Shown in pieces: positions 7,389 through 14,650 of a DNA stretch of 29,024 nt. Position 1 is the stretch's first letter; each line of letters opens with the position of its first letter. A program made the position numbers and the translations under genes. The notes under the pieces are model-generated. The model was not told where the DNA came from. It worked only from the letters and a program-made list of their open reading frames with translations, and did no database searches. Source of the stretch: an uncultured Hungatella sp. (lineage in GTDB: Bacteria > Bacillota > Clostridia > Lachnospirales > Lachnospiraceae). Location: positions 1-29,024 of the forward strand of contig CAJUEJ010000042.1 of assembly GCA_910585435.1 (NCBI GenBank), read 5' to 3'.

Positions 7389-7416
7389 TTGTCAGCAGCC
7401 TGTCGGCTGCTGACAA
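7389..7416 (+). repeat. Strong hairpin between fliD and fliS
   Basis: TTGTCAGCAGCC (7389-7400) and GGCTGCTGACAA (7405-7416) form a perfect 12-bp stem with a TGTC loop. No T-run follows directly (the first is TTTTT about 14 nt later), so it looks like an mRNA-processing or partial attenuation element inside the operon. Confidence 0.65.
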
Positions 7417-7449
7417 AGCTAACAGGACTTTTTCTGAAGGAAGGATTAG

Positions 7450-7854
7450 ATGAGCGGATATAATCGTTATAAAGAAAACAGTATTTATTCTATGTCAGGC
7501 CCGGAGCTTTTGTTTCTTATTTATGATGAGGCTATCAAGCGTTTAACCAGGGCGGAGATTTCGCTGGATGACAAGAATTATGCGGATTTTGAGGACTGTC
7601 TGACGCGCACCAGCAAGATTGTCCGTTACTTAAAGGAAATTCTGGATATGAGTCAGCCTATCAGCTATGATTTGAGAAGGATTTATGAGTATCTGATCTA
7701 TGATCTCAGCCGGGTAAAGGCCGGAAGAGAGCGAAGGCGAGATGAAATAGGCCGTATCCGCCACATTCTTTCTGAACTAAAGGAAGCTTTCGAGGGAGCC
7801 AATAAGCAGGTAAATGACATGCATATGGTCAAGGAGACAGAGATAAGGGGATAG
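7450..7854 (+). CDS. fliS: Flagellar export chaperone FliS
   Basis: A 134-aa helical protein of normal FliS length. The N-terminal part YNRYKENSIYSMSGPELLFLIYDEAIKRL matches the FliS signature, in which the tyrosine-rich start contacts flagellin. Further helices with YLKEILDMSQPISYDLRRIYEYL follow. FliS binds the C-terminus of flagellin in the cytoplasm, prevents early polymerisation and delivers it to the export gate. It follows fliD in the usual order and has an AAGGAAGG site before the ATG. The last ~15 residues are basic and polar and probably flexible. Confidence 0.95.
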   Translation: MSGYNRYKENSIYSMSGPELLFLIYDEAIKRLTRAEISLDDKNYADFEDCLTRTSKIVRYLKEILDMSQPISYDLRRIYEYLIYDLSRVKAGRERRRDEIGRIRHILSELKEAFEGANKQVNDMHMVKETEIRG

Positions 7855-7869
7855 AGAGGATAAGCATAG

Positions 7870-8304
7870 ATGGAAGTAGATGTGACAAAGGTGATGATTC
7901 TTCTCCAGAGAAGATACAATTCCCTTCGGGAGACTGGCAGGCTGACAAAAGAACTGGAAGAGGCCATAGCCCGCAATGACGAAGTTTCTACCATCATGCT
8001 ACTCCAGATGAGAGCTGAAGAGCTGGCTAAAGTTGAGCAGTGCATGGAAGAGATATGGCAGTTGGGAGAGAGCAGCAGGGAGGCACATGAGAAGCTGACT
8101 GCTCTGGTTACATCAGACCCTGGGGAAAGCGTTGGGGGGAACCAGGAGGAGGAAAAAGTTTATGAGATCAGGCGGAGAACGCAGATTATATTAGATGAAT
8201 TGCGCCAGGCTGATCAAAAGCTGAACCGGAAACTGGCAGGAAAGAAGTCTTACTACAACGCGAAGGAATTGGTAGGAAAGAAGCATGAATCAATCGTTAT
8301 TTGA
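7870..8304 (+). CDS. Small coiled-coil protein in the flagellar operon, possible FliT/FlgN-type chaperone
   Basis: A 144-aa, highly charged, almost wholly helical protein with two coiled-coil stretches (about residues 5-75 and 95-130), separated by a Gly/Glu-rich linker near 88-96. There is no signal peptide or membrane segment. It lies 15 nt after fliS, and its 3' end overlaps the next gene by 20 nt. Size, helicity and position after fliD-fliS are those of FliT-type chaperones, which hold FliD before export, but I do not see a decisive FliT signature. The assignment is by context. It could instead be a FlgN-like or unrelated coiled-coil protein. Confidence 0.6.
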   Translation: MEVDVTKVMILLQRRYNSLRETGRLTKELEEAIARNDEVSTIMLLQMRAEELAKVEQCMEEIWQLGESSREAHEKLTALVTSDPGESVGGNQEEEKVYEIRRRTQIILDELRQADQKLNRKLAGKKSYYNAKELVGKKHESIVI

Positions 8305-9457
8305 GGGACGCACCCTGGTGGGAATGATATCTTCTATCATCCGCCAGGATGCTTTGCGTGTTTCACATAACCGCATTGAATGGGACAGAATGTTCCGTCT
8401 GGCGGATTTTCATAAGGTAGCCAACATTGTCTATCTGGGAGTTCTGGGCAACAGCGAGTCTTTGTCGGACAGATGGCGGGAGCGATTCTTCGGCCGCTAT
8501 CAGGAGGCACTGCTTTTCGGGGAATACTGTAAAGAATCTGTGAGGGAGATCCTTATGTGGCTGGATATGAGGGAGATCTCCTGTACTATCCTTATCTCCG
8601 AAAGCGTGCGGGAATTTTATAAGATTCCGGAAGCAGCCGCCAACAGCCCGGTCCAGATATATATGGATGAGAAAAGCTATTATCTGGCAAAAGGGTATCT
8701 CATCGATCTGGGTTACGAAGTGGATCAGGTTTATAAAGGGGTGGGGGAACGGATGGTAAAAGTGTCCGGTGTCCCCATCATCCTGTACTATGAACTGCCT
8801 TTCAGGACAGCAAGGTACAAAAAGAATATGATAAAATTGGTTGAGACGGCTGCCATGCGGGAGCCGTATAGTCATATACGGATGCTTTCCGCGGAAAACG
8901 AATTTATCTACCGCATGGCTTCCGCGGCATACCGGTATGCCAATGACGAGCTGACTCTGCGGGAGGTACTGGACATTGTCCTGTGCCATAAAGCGTGGCG
9001 TGAGGAAATCGACGACGATGCCCTGTGGAAAAAGCTGGAAGAGTTCGGGGTAGATGTTCTGGCCGAGAAGATTCTCCGCATTGCCTACATGTGGTTCGGC
9101 GACAAGGATGACAATTATTTTAATGACCAGCCGGAAGATCTGACTGTGTACGATATACTGGAAGACCGGATGTTAACCAGCGGTGAGGTAAACAATGAGA
9201 AAGACGAGCAGGCATTAACACTAAGCAAGAAGATCCAAAAAGAGATTGACAAGGAGCGGCGGGCGGAAGAAAAAGAACTGCGGCAGGAGAAGAGGCAGGA
9301 GCTTTTCGACAAGTTCATGAAAAAAGTACGCTGGCTTTTCCCGGACTATCACTACATGACCTCCATCTACCCTGTGGTGGAGAAACTGCCGTTTTTGTTG
9401 CCAGTGTTCTGGTTAGTCAGGGATTTCAGGCTTTTGTGGAGAATTATTGGGAAATAA
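8285..9457 (+). CDS. NTP_transf_5-type putative nucleotidyltransferase
   Basis: A 390-aa protein resembling the uncharacterised nucleotidyltransferase family PF14907: an N-terminal helical part (WDRMFRLADFHKVANIVYLGVL), a central segment where a conserved acidic pair would be expected (IYMDEKSYYLAKGYLIDLGYEV), and a later part with ENEFIYRMASAAYRYANDELTLREVLDIVL. Residues of about 305-335 form a strongly charged coiled coil, and the end is aromatic and hydrophobic (LPFLLPVFWLVRDFRLLW). Family members often sit in surface-polysaccharide or glycosylation clusters. Here it closes the flagellar operon and overlaps the preceding gene, so a role in flagellin modification is possible but unproven. 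The catalytic GSxxxxD-type motif is not obvious to me. Confidence 0.65.
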   Translation: MNQSLFEGRTLVGMISSIIRQDALRVSHNRIEWDRMFRLADFHKVANIVYLGVLGNSESLSDRWRERFFGRYQEALLFGEYCKESVREILMWLDMREISCTILISESVREFYKIPEAAANSPVQIYMDEKSYYLAKGYLIDLGYEVDQVYKGVGERMVKVSGVPIILYYELPFRTARYKKNMIKLVETAAMREPYSHIRMLSAENEFIYRMASAAYRYANDELTLREVLDIVLCHKAWREEIDDDALWKKLEEFGVDVLAEKILRIAYMWFGDKDDNYFNDQPEDLTVYDILEDRMLTSGEVNNEKDEQALTLSKKIQKEIDKERRAEEKELRQEKRQELFDKFMKKVRWLFPDYHYMTSIYPVVEKLPFLLPVFWLVRDFRLLWRIIGK

Positions 9458-9533
9458 ACCTGCATGCGCCCGGCAGCAGACACATTACCAACACAAGAAA
9501 GTCCGGTGGGCACATTTGGAATACCTGCATTGA

Positions 9534-9552
9534 TGCCGCCTGATCGGCGGCA
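9534..9552 (+). repeat. Short GC-rich hairpin
   Basis: TGCCGCC (9534-9540) pairs with GGCGGCA (9546-9552) around TGATC. No T-run follows directly. It lies between the flagellar operon and its likely terminator. Confidence 0.45.
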
Positions 9553-9581
9553 GAAGCTTTAAAGTAACACGAATACAAACC

Positions 9582-9620
9582 AAAAAGTGCTCGCCTTGTT
9601 CAGCTGGGGGGCGCTTTTTT
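9582..9620 (+). terminator. Rho-independent terminator of the flagellar operon
   Basis: AAAAAGTGCTCGCC pairs, with a few G-U pairs, to GGGGGGCGCTTTTTT across a loop of about 11 nt. The stem ends in a six-T run at 9615-9620. It lies 125 nt after the NTP_transf_5-type gene and before the phosphorylase gene. Confidence 0.7.
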
Positions 9621-9724
9621 AAAAGGCGGCTTTTTAGACAGCAGCAAGCGCTCACATATCGTGCCTTTGCAAAATCAGGCACAAAGAGATTCTGAGAGTA
9701 CATTATCATACAGGAGGAAAAGGG

Positions 9725-10546
9725 ATGCATCCAACATATGAGAAATTGATGAAGTGCTATGACAGTGTGAAGGAAAAGATTGATTTTAAACCCAGGGTGG
9801 CTCTGATTCTTGGCTCAGGGCTTGGGGATTATGCAGAGGGGATCCAGATTGCGGACACCCTTGATTACTATGACATAGAAGGCTTTCCGGTGTCTACCAT
9901 TCCCGGGCACAAGGGAAGATTTGTGTTTGGGTATGTGAAGGATGTGCCGGTTGTGATCATGCAGGGGCGTGTTCATTTTTATGAGGGATACTCCATCCAG
10001 GATGTGGTGCTGCCAGTACGGCTGATGAGGTTGATGGGGGCGGAGGTTCTGTTTCTGACCAATGCGGCAGGCGGTGTCAACTATGAGTTTCATGCAGGGG
10101 ATTTGATGCTGATTAAAGATCAGATCAGTACCTTTGTCCCGTCGCCTCTCATAGGGGCCAACATGGATCAGCTGGGGCCAAGGTTTCCGGATATGAGCGA
10201 TATATACGATAAGGAGCTTCGCAGCCTGATAAAAGATACGGCAAACAGGCTGGAGATCCCTCTGCAGGAAGGAACCTATATACAGCTGACGGGGCCGGCC
10301 TATGAGTCTCCGGCAGAGGTGCGGATGTGCAGGATCCTGGGTGGAGATGCTGTGGGGATGAGTACAGCATGCGAGGCGCTGGCAGCCAATCATATGGGGA
10401 TGAAGATCTGCGGTATTTCCTGTATCTCCAATCTGGCCTGTGGCATGACAGACCAGCCGCTGAGCCATAAGGAAGTGCAGGAGGCGGCGGACAGGGTGGC
10501 GCCCATGTTTAAAAAGCTGGTGACAGAGGTTGTGGGTGAGATGTAA
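9725..10546 (+). CDS. punA: Purine nucleoside phosphorylase (trimeric, 6-oxopurine type)
   Basis: A 273-aa protein of normal length for the trimeric class. It cleaves inosine and guanosine with phosphate to free base and ribose-1-phosphate in purine salvage. Visible motifs are GSGLGDYAEG with the phosphate-binding serine (31-40), GHKGRFVFG (H62), GRVHFYEGY (R82, H84), LTNAAGGVN (111-119), GPAYESPAE with E194, GMSTACEA (M212, S213) and ISCISNLACG with N236. E194 and N236 correspond to the human residues E201 and N243 that select 6-oxopurines. A CAGGAGG site precedes the ATG. It stands alone, converging on the LacI-family gene with only 22 nt between stops. Confidence 0.93.
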   Translation: MHPTYEKLMKCYDSVKEKIDFKPRVALILGSGLGDYAEGIQIADTLDYYDIEGFPVSTIPGHKGRFVFGYVKDVPVVIMQGRVHFYEGYSIQDVVLPVRLMRLMGAEVLFLTNAAGGVNYEFHAGDLMLIKDQISTFVPSPLIGANMDQLGPRFPDMSDIYDKELRSLIKDTANRLEIPLQEGTYIQLTGPAYESPAEVRMCRILGGDAVGMSTACEALAANHMGMKICGISCISNLACGMTDQPLSHKEVQEAADRVAPMFKKLVTEVVGEM

Positions 10547-10568
10547 ATATGTCAGTACACTATCTGTA

Positions 10569-11591
10569 TCAAAACAATGCGATGGCAGACTGCCTTTCCA
10601 CAATCTCCACATCCAGCATCACCTGACTGGGGGTATCGTCATTTTCAGACAGGATCTTTTCAATCAGCAGTTCTGTGGCCACCTGGGCTTTCCTGGCGAT
10701 ATTCTGCGACACGGAGGAAAGCTTGGGAGTGGTAAACTGGCACAGAGTCAGATTGTCATATCCCATGATGGACAGATCCACAGGAATACGCAAGCCCCCC
10801 AGTCTGGCGCCTTCCATGACGCCTATGGCACAGATATCTGCGGTGGTAACCACGGCAGAGATGCTGTTGCTCATAGATGCAATCTGTTTCCCGGCAGCCA
10901 GACCGCCCTCGTAGGACGGAGGGTAAGGAAAGACATATTCTTCCCGGAAAGGGATACCGCATTCTTCCAGAGCCTGGCGGTATCCCAGGAAACGCTGGGT
11001 CAGGACATAATTGTTTTGGTAATCGGCAATCAGGGCGATATGGTTGTGGCCCCTGTTCACCATATACTTGGTGGAGAGGTATAGGCCCTTCTTGTCATCG
11101 GAACAGACATTGATCTGTTTGGAAACCTGGGTAGGGCTGTCGAAAACCACAAAGGGACAGGGCGGTTTAGCGATAAACGAATCTGCATAATTCATAAAAT
11201 CAGGGTACAGGAACATGATGCCATCTACATTCCAGTTCTGCAGGAACTGTGCCACGTCTTTTTCTTTGGTCACAGAGCGGACCATCATATAAAATCCCCG
11301 TCTGCTTAATTCCTTTTCTATGATTCCGATCATTGTGCTGACATAAGGATTTTCCAGGTAATTTTCATCCTGGTTGTCTACGGATATGATTACGCCTACA
11401 ATGGCAGAGGACTTTTTGGTCAGGCTGCGGGCTGTCAAATTAGGGACATAGCCGGACTCTCTGATGATGCTGTTAATCTTTTCTGCTGTCTGTGCGGAGA
11501 CGCGGCTGCTTTTGCCGTTGATGACATTGGATACGGTCATCATGCTGACTCCGGCTTTATCTGCAATATCTTTTAACGTCGGTTTTTCCAT
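10569..11591 (-). CDS. LacI-family transcriptional repressor
   Basis: A 340-aa protein. The N-terminal helix-turn-helix TLKDIADKAGVSMMTVSNVINGK occupies residues 5-27. The hinge contains NLTARSL with L57 as the expected minor-groove leucine. A periplasmic-binding-type sugar-sensing domain follows (VGVIIS near 65, FVVFDSP, DICAIGVMEGARLGG, DLSIMGYDNL). It is divergent from the sugar ABC/GH31 operon, so it most likely represses that operon and is released by an imported sugar. The palindromes between them support this, and one overlaps its own predicted promoter. The ribosome site (AAAGGA, about 15 nt from the ATG) is weak, which fits low expression. Confidence 0.92.
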   Translation of the reverse strand: MEKPTLKDIADKAGVSMMTVSNVINGKSSRVSAQTAEKINSIIRESGYVPNLTARSLTKKSSAIVGVIISVDNQDENYLENPYVSTMIGIIEKELSRRGFYMMVRSVTKEKDVAQFLQNWNVDGIMFLYPDFMNYADSFIAKPPCPFVVFDSPTQVSKQINVCSDDKKGLYLSTKYMVNRGHNHIALIADYQNNYVLTQRFLGYRQALEECGIPFREEYVFPYPPSYEGGLAAGKQIASMSNSISAVVTTADICAIGVMEGARLGGLRIPVDLSIMGYDNLTLCQFTTPKLSSVSQNIARKAQVATELLIEKILSENDDTPSQVMLDVEIVERQSAIALF

Positions 11592-11658
11592 AATCTTGCT
11601 GCAAAATCCTTTCTTTGAAGCTGAATCGCTTGTGCTGCATCTAAGGGTGTCGGATAAA

Positions 11659-11668
11659 GTTTATAAAC
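11659..11668. promoter_or_regulatory. Palindrome in the repressor leader
   Basis: GTTTATAAAC is a perfect 10-bp palindrome, downstream of the predicted repressor promoter. It shares the TTTA/TAAA half-site theme of the other palindromes in this region. Confidence 0.35.
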
Positions 11669-11690
11669 GGCAGCTGACAGATTGAATGCG

Positions 11691-11718
11691 AATATAAACT
11701 TTAAAGTGAAAGTTTAAA
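11691..11718 (-). promoter_or_regulatory. Promoter of the LacI-family gene with an overlapping inverted repeat
   Basis: On the minus strand -35 TTTAAA (11718-11713) and -10 TATATT (11696-11691) are 16 nt apart. The inverted repeat TAAACTTT-n6-AAAGTTTA (11695-11716) lies exactly across them, which suggests autoregulation. Confidence 0.5.
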
Positions 11719-11725
11719 GAACTAT

Positions 11726-11747
11726 ATAAACCAGGCGAGCGGTTTAT
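11726..11747. promoter_or_regulatory. Inverted repeat ATAAACC-n8-GGTTTAT
   Basis: Two 7-bp arms flank AGGCGAGC. It lies just upstream of the repressor promoter and could be a second regulator site or another operator half-site pair. Confidence 0.35.
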
Positions 11748-11879
11748 TAAAATTAAATTTAAAGTTATTATAACGTAGGATAATAAAAAAATCAAGGGAA
11801 TAAAAGAAAAAGAAAATTGTATAATATACACAAAAATAATGATTTAAACTGTGCAAAACATAAAAACAGAAGAAATATA

Positions 11880-11908
11880 TTGACGTTTTTTCCAAGATGT
11901 GTTAGTTT
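11880..11908 (+). promoter_or_regulatory. Candidate promoter of the sugar ABC/GH31 operon
   Basis: -35 TTGACG (11880-11885) and a weak -10 TAGTTT (11903-11908) are 17 nt apart. A perfect 12-bp palindrome begins 10 nt downstream, where a bound repressor would block the start. Confidence 0.4.
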
Positions 11909-11917
11909 ATTAATAGA

Positions 11918-11929
11918 TTTAGCGCTAAA
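11918..11929. promoter_or_regulatory. Probable LacI-family operator TTTAGCGCTAAA
   Basis: A perfect 12-bp palindrome with the central CG and A/T-rich arms typical of LacI/CcpA-family sites. It sits just after the predicted operon promoter and next to a divergent LacI gene. It could alternatively be a catabolite (cre-type) site. Confidence 0.65.
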
Positions 11930-12144
11930 CCAAAAAACAAAGTTCGGACACAAAGGCTTCATATATAAATTTTAAATTAATTAAGAAGAAAAATCAGCTT
12001 CAGAATTGACTTTAAGTAATCAGATGAATAACAAAGCAATGAGCAATGAGCACACAACAAACATCAAAAGCTTAAGAGAAACATCAAAAGGATACTTGAA
12101 GAAAATTATGAAGGAAAATGAAAAAAGAAATGAAAGTAAATAAT

Positions 12145-12151
12145 AAGGAGG
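12145..12151 (+). promoter_or_regulatory. Ribosome binding site deciding the lipoprotein start
   Basis: AAGGAGG lies 5 nt before ATG 12157. The upstream in-frame ATG at 12118 has no such site and would add 13 polar residues before the signal peptide. Confidence 0.8.
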
Positions 12152-12156
12152 GCAAC

Positions 12157-13536
12157 ATGATGATGAAGAAAAGATTGATGGCAGTTATGTCGGCAGCGGC
12201 AGTTATGGCAGCTGCACTCACAGGATGCGGTTCATCCAGCCAGGGAGGCGGCCAGAGCGGAAATGGGGGGGCTGCCGATGTGCCTGCAGAACCATTCGGC
12301 GATACTGTCAAGTATGACCCGGCCGCAGCTATTAATGACGGCAAGGACATCAGCATTGAACTGTGGGAGTGGGGAAGTGATGAACTGTTCCAGCAGGTGA
12401 TCGACGGCTACTGTGCCATTCATCCCAATGTAAGCATCAAGCTGGTGAATAATCCGTGGGAGGATTACTGGACCAAGCTTCCTCTGGCACTGGACGGCAG
12501 CAACGGGCCGGCGCTTTTCAATGTACATAACAGCTACCACGAGAACCTGATTAACTACATGGCTCCCCTGGAGATTCCTCTTGAGGATCTGGAAGCAGAC
12601 TTTACCGGTGTGGAAGCCCATGTGATTGACGGAAAGGTTTACTACATTGACTATGGCATGATGACTGGTTCCGTATATTACAACAAGGATATGTGGGAGG
12701 CAGCAGGGCTTACGGAGGCTGATATCCCCAAGACCTGGGATGAAATGCGGGAAGTGGCCAAGAAGCTGACCATCAAGGAAGGGGATAAACTGATTCAGGC
12801 AGGACTGAATTTCAATGATGACTTCCATCAGAATTACCTTCTGGGACTGAATTACCAGCTGGGTGAGAACCTGTTCCTGGAAGACGGCAGAACCCCCAAT
12901 GTGACCTGCGATGCTATGAAGCAGGTGATGCAGATGCTGGTGGATATGTATAAAGTGGACGGCGTAGGCTCCGAGAACTTTGGAGAGAAGGGTTCCGACA
13001 GCTTCGGCCAGGGACAGTCTGCCATGGTTATCCAGTGGGGGCATTACTACAACACCCTGAATACCACATGGACGGATATTAACTTCGGCGTATTCGAGAT
13101 TCCTACCTTTGACGGCAATCCTTATGCATACAACCGCTACAACGGTGAGTCTACCTTTGGTATCAACAAGAATGCGGCAGCTGACCAGCAGGCCGTGGCT
13201 CAGGACTTTGTAAAATACTTCCTGGCCAATGACGAGGCGCAGATCGCGTTTAACCTGGCTATGAGTACCTTCCCGGCTAAGAAATCTCTGGCAGACAGCG
13301 AGGAGATTATGCAGAACCCGTCCTTAAGCGTACTGGCAGAGCACATTGACCACTACATCTGGCCAGGTCCTATGCCTTCCACGGTAGAGACTTCCTTAAA
13401 GACAGCAGGACAGGATATCTTCTTCAACGGTGTGGATATTGACACTGCATTAAATGCGGCTCAGGAAAATATTATCCGCGATATGAAGAGCAGCACATTC
13501 CAGTCTGTAGAGCATTTGTATAAGTACGCCAAGTAA
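12157..13536 (+). CDS. Sugar ABC transporter solute-binding lipoprotein
   Basis: A 459-aa protein of family 1 extracellular solute-binding proteins (MalE/MsmE type). A lipoprotein signal peptide ends in ALTGC with the lipidated Cys at residue 24, followed by a Ser/Gly/Gln linker. The mature part has the pattern ISIELWEWGSDELFQQVIDGY early on, YYIDYGMMTGSVYYNKDMWEAAGL with the conserved nearby PKTWDEM, and a Trp/Tyr-rich ligand region. It captures an oligosaccharide at the cell surface for the two permeases that follow. The GH31 enzyme in the same operon suggests an alpha-glucoside or alpha-xyloside. The start at 12157 is set by AAGGAGG. Confidence 0.92.
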   Translation: MMMKKRLMAVMSAAAVMAAALTGCGSSSQGGGQSGNGGAADVPAEPFGDTVKYDPAAAINDGKDISIELWEWGSDELFQQVIDGYCAIHPNVSIKLVNNPWEDYWTKLPLALDGSNGPALFNVHNSYHENLINYMAPLEIPLEDLEADFTGVEAHVIDGKVYYIDYGMMTGSVYYNKDMWEAAGLTEADIPKTWDEMREVAKKLTIKEGDKLIQAGLNFNDDFHQNYLLGLNYQLGENLFLEDGRTPNVTCDAMKQVMQMLVDMYKVDGVGSENFGEKGSDSFGQGQSAMVIQWGHYYNTLNTTWTDINFGVFEIPTFDGNPYAYNRYNGESTFGINKNAAADQQAVAQDFVKYFLANDEAQIAFNLAMSTFPAKKSLADSEEIMQNPSLSVLAEHIDHYIWPGPMPSTVETSLKTAGQDIFFNGVDIDTALNAAQENIIRDMKSSTFQSVEHLYKYAK

Positions 13537-13620
13537 TTGGGGATCAGATATAAATGGGGATTCTTAAAGAGACTTCACGCTGGCATGGGGATGGTTGACC
13601 CTGGCGATAAAGGAAAAGAA

Positions 13621-13702
13621 GCCTTGCTGGCAGCAGCAAAGTAGAAAGGCAGCCTTGCTGGCAGCAGTAAAGTAGAAAGACGGCTTTACCGGCAGAGGCA
13701 AA
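13621..13702 (+). repeat. Tandem hairpin-forming repeats after the solute-binding gene
   Basis: Two 28-bp copies beginning GCCTTGCTGGCAGCAG, at 13621-13648 and 13652-13679 (period 31), differ at one base. A third, degenerate copy follows at about 13683-13702. Copy 1 folds as TTGCTG-GCAG-CAGCAA, and the change in copy 2 keeps pairing as G-U. They lie between the lipoprotein and permease genes, a usual place for structures that raise the binding-protein mRNA level. Confidence 0.7.
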
Positions 13703-13762
13703 CGATCAGTGCCGGCGTGGAAGTCTCCGGGAATCCATCTGAATAAGAAGGGGGAATGAAAT

Positions 13763-14641
13763 ATGTTTACAAAGTCACATCCTTTGCAGAGCAAAAGTGA
13801 AATTATTCTGCGCAATATTGTTGTTATCGGTATGATTCTGTTTTTTGGCATCTTTTTAATCATTCCTATCGTCATTGCATTTGCAGGAAGCTTTCATGAG
13901 TGGAATCCTCTCAGCGGAACCTACCGTTTCCTTGGTATAGACAATTACAAGGAAGTTATCATGAGTCCCCTGTTCTGGACTTCTCTGTGGAACACGGTGA
14001 TCTTCTCGGTGGTGGTTATTATATTCCGCGTGGGGCTGGGCCTGGCGATTGCCTATGCCATCCATTCCGCCCTTGTGAATTTCAAAAGCTTTTTCCGTTC
14101 CGTTTTTTACATGCCGGTGGTAACGCCTATGGTGGCGGTTGCATTCGTGTGGAAGTTTATGTACAATCCCCAGATCGGTACCATCAACCAGCTTCTGGGA
14201 TTGGATGTCAACTGGCTGATGAATCCCAAGACGGCTCTGGCGGCAGTGATTATCATGACCATCTGGAAGGATTTCGGCTACGCGGTGGTTATGTTTATGG
14301 CAGGTCTTTTCTCCCTTCCGGCAGATGCCCTGGAGGCAGCCAAGGTAGACGGGGCCAACGCCTGGCAGAATTTCCGTTACATCACGTTTCCGCTGTTAAA
14401 GCCAATGACGTTGTTCGTCACCATTACGTCCATCATTTCTTACATTCAGGCATATGTACAGATCCTGATTATGACGGAGGGCGGACCGGGAACGGCCACT
14501 TACCTGTCTTCCTACATTATCTATGATGAGGCTTTTGTGAAGTATAATTTTGGATATGCGTCGGCATTGTCCTTTGTACTGTTTGTGATTACGGCTGGAT
14601 TTACCTGGTTATCCTTCCGGGTTTCCGGAACCGAAGAATAG
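13763..14641 (+). CDS. Sugar ABC transporter permease, MalF/MsmF type
   Basis: A 292-aa inner-membrane protein with about six hydrophobic segments, the first at residues 19-41. The cytoplasmic EAA loop is EAAKVDGANAWQNFRYITFP at 191-210, which docks the ATPase. It forms the translocation channel with the next gene product. AGAAGGGGG lies upstream of the ATG. No ABC ATPase gene is in the operon, so a shared MsmK/UgpC-type ATPase elsewhere is expected. Confidence 0.94.
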   Translation: MFTKSHPLQSKSEIILRNIVVIGMILFFGIFLIIPIVIAFAGSFHEWNPLSGTYRFLGIDNYKEVIMSPLFWTSLWNTVIFSVVVIIFRVGLGLAIAYAIHSALVNFKSFFRSVFYMPVVTPMVAVAFVWKFMYNPQIGTINQLLGLDVNWLMNPKTALAAVIIMTIWKDFGYAVVMFMAGLFSLPADALEAAKVDGANAWQNFRYITFPLLKPMTLFVTITSIISYIQAYVQILIMTEGGPGTATYLSSYIIYDEAFVKYNFGYASALSFVLFVITAGFTWLSFRVSGTEE

Positions 14642-14650
14642 GAGGGCGCT

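Larger units (their letters stand above)
11592..12156 (+). other. 565-nt AT-rich regulatory region between the repressor and the sugar operon
   Basis: No gene is visible here. It contains the repressor promoter (11691-11718, minus), several perfect or near-perfect palindromes (11659-11668, 11695-11716, 11726-11747, 11764-11774, 11918-11929), a plus-strand -35 TTGACG at 11880, and a 12-bp direct repeat AAACATCAAAAG at 12059-12070 and 12079-12090. If transcription of the sugar operon starts near 11915, its leader is about 240 nt long. Confidence 0.6.

Noticed and set aside
9621..9724. Purine riboswitch upstream of the phosphorylase gene
   Set aside because: Only a 6-bp hairpin (GTGCCT/AGGCAC) is present; no three-way junction or conserved loop bases are visible.
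9815..10612. 265-aa minus-strand frame over the purine nucleoside phosphorylase gene
   Set aside because: It lies opposite a clear enzyme gene, has no family features and is rich in His, Pro and Cys, as expected from an antisense frame.
11816..11830. TATAAT at 11820-11825 as the sugar operon promoter
   Set aside because: No acceptable -35 is found 16-18 nt upstream; the TTGACG at 11880 next to an operator is preferred.
12232..13044. 270-aa minus-strand frame over the solute-binding gene
   Set aside because: Antisense shadow: no initiation signal and no recognisable motif.
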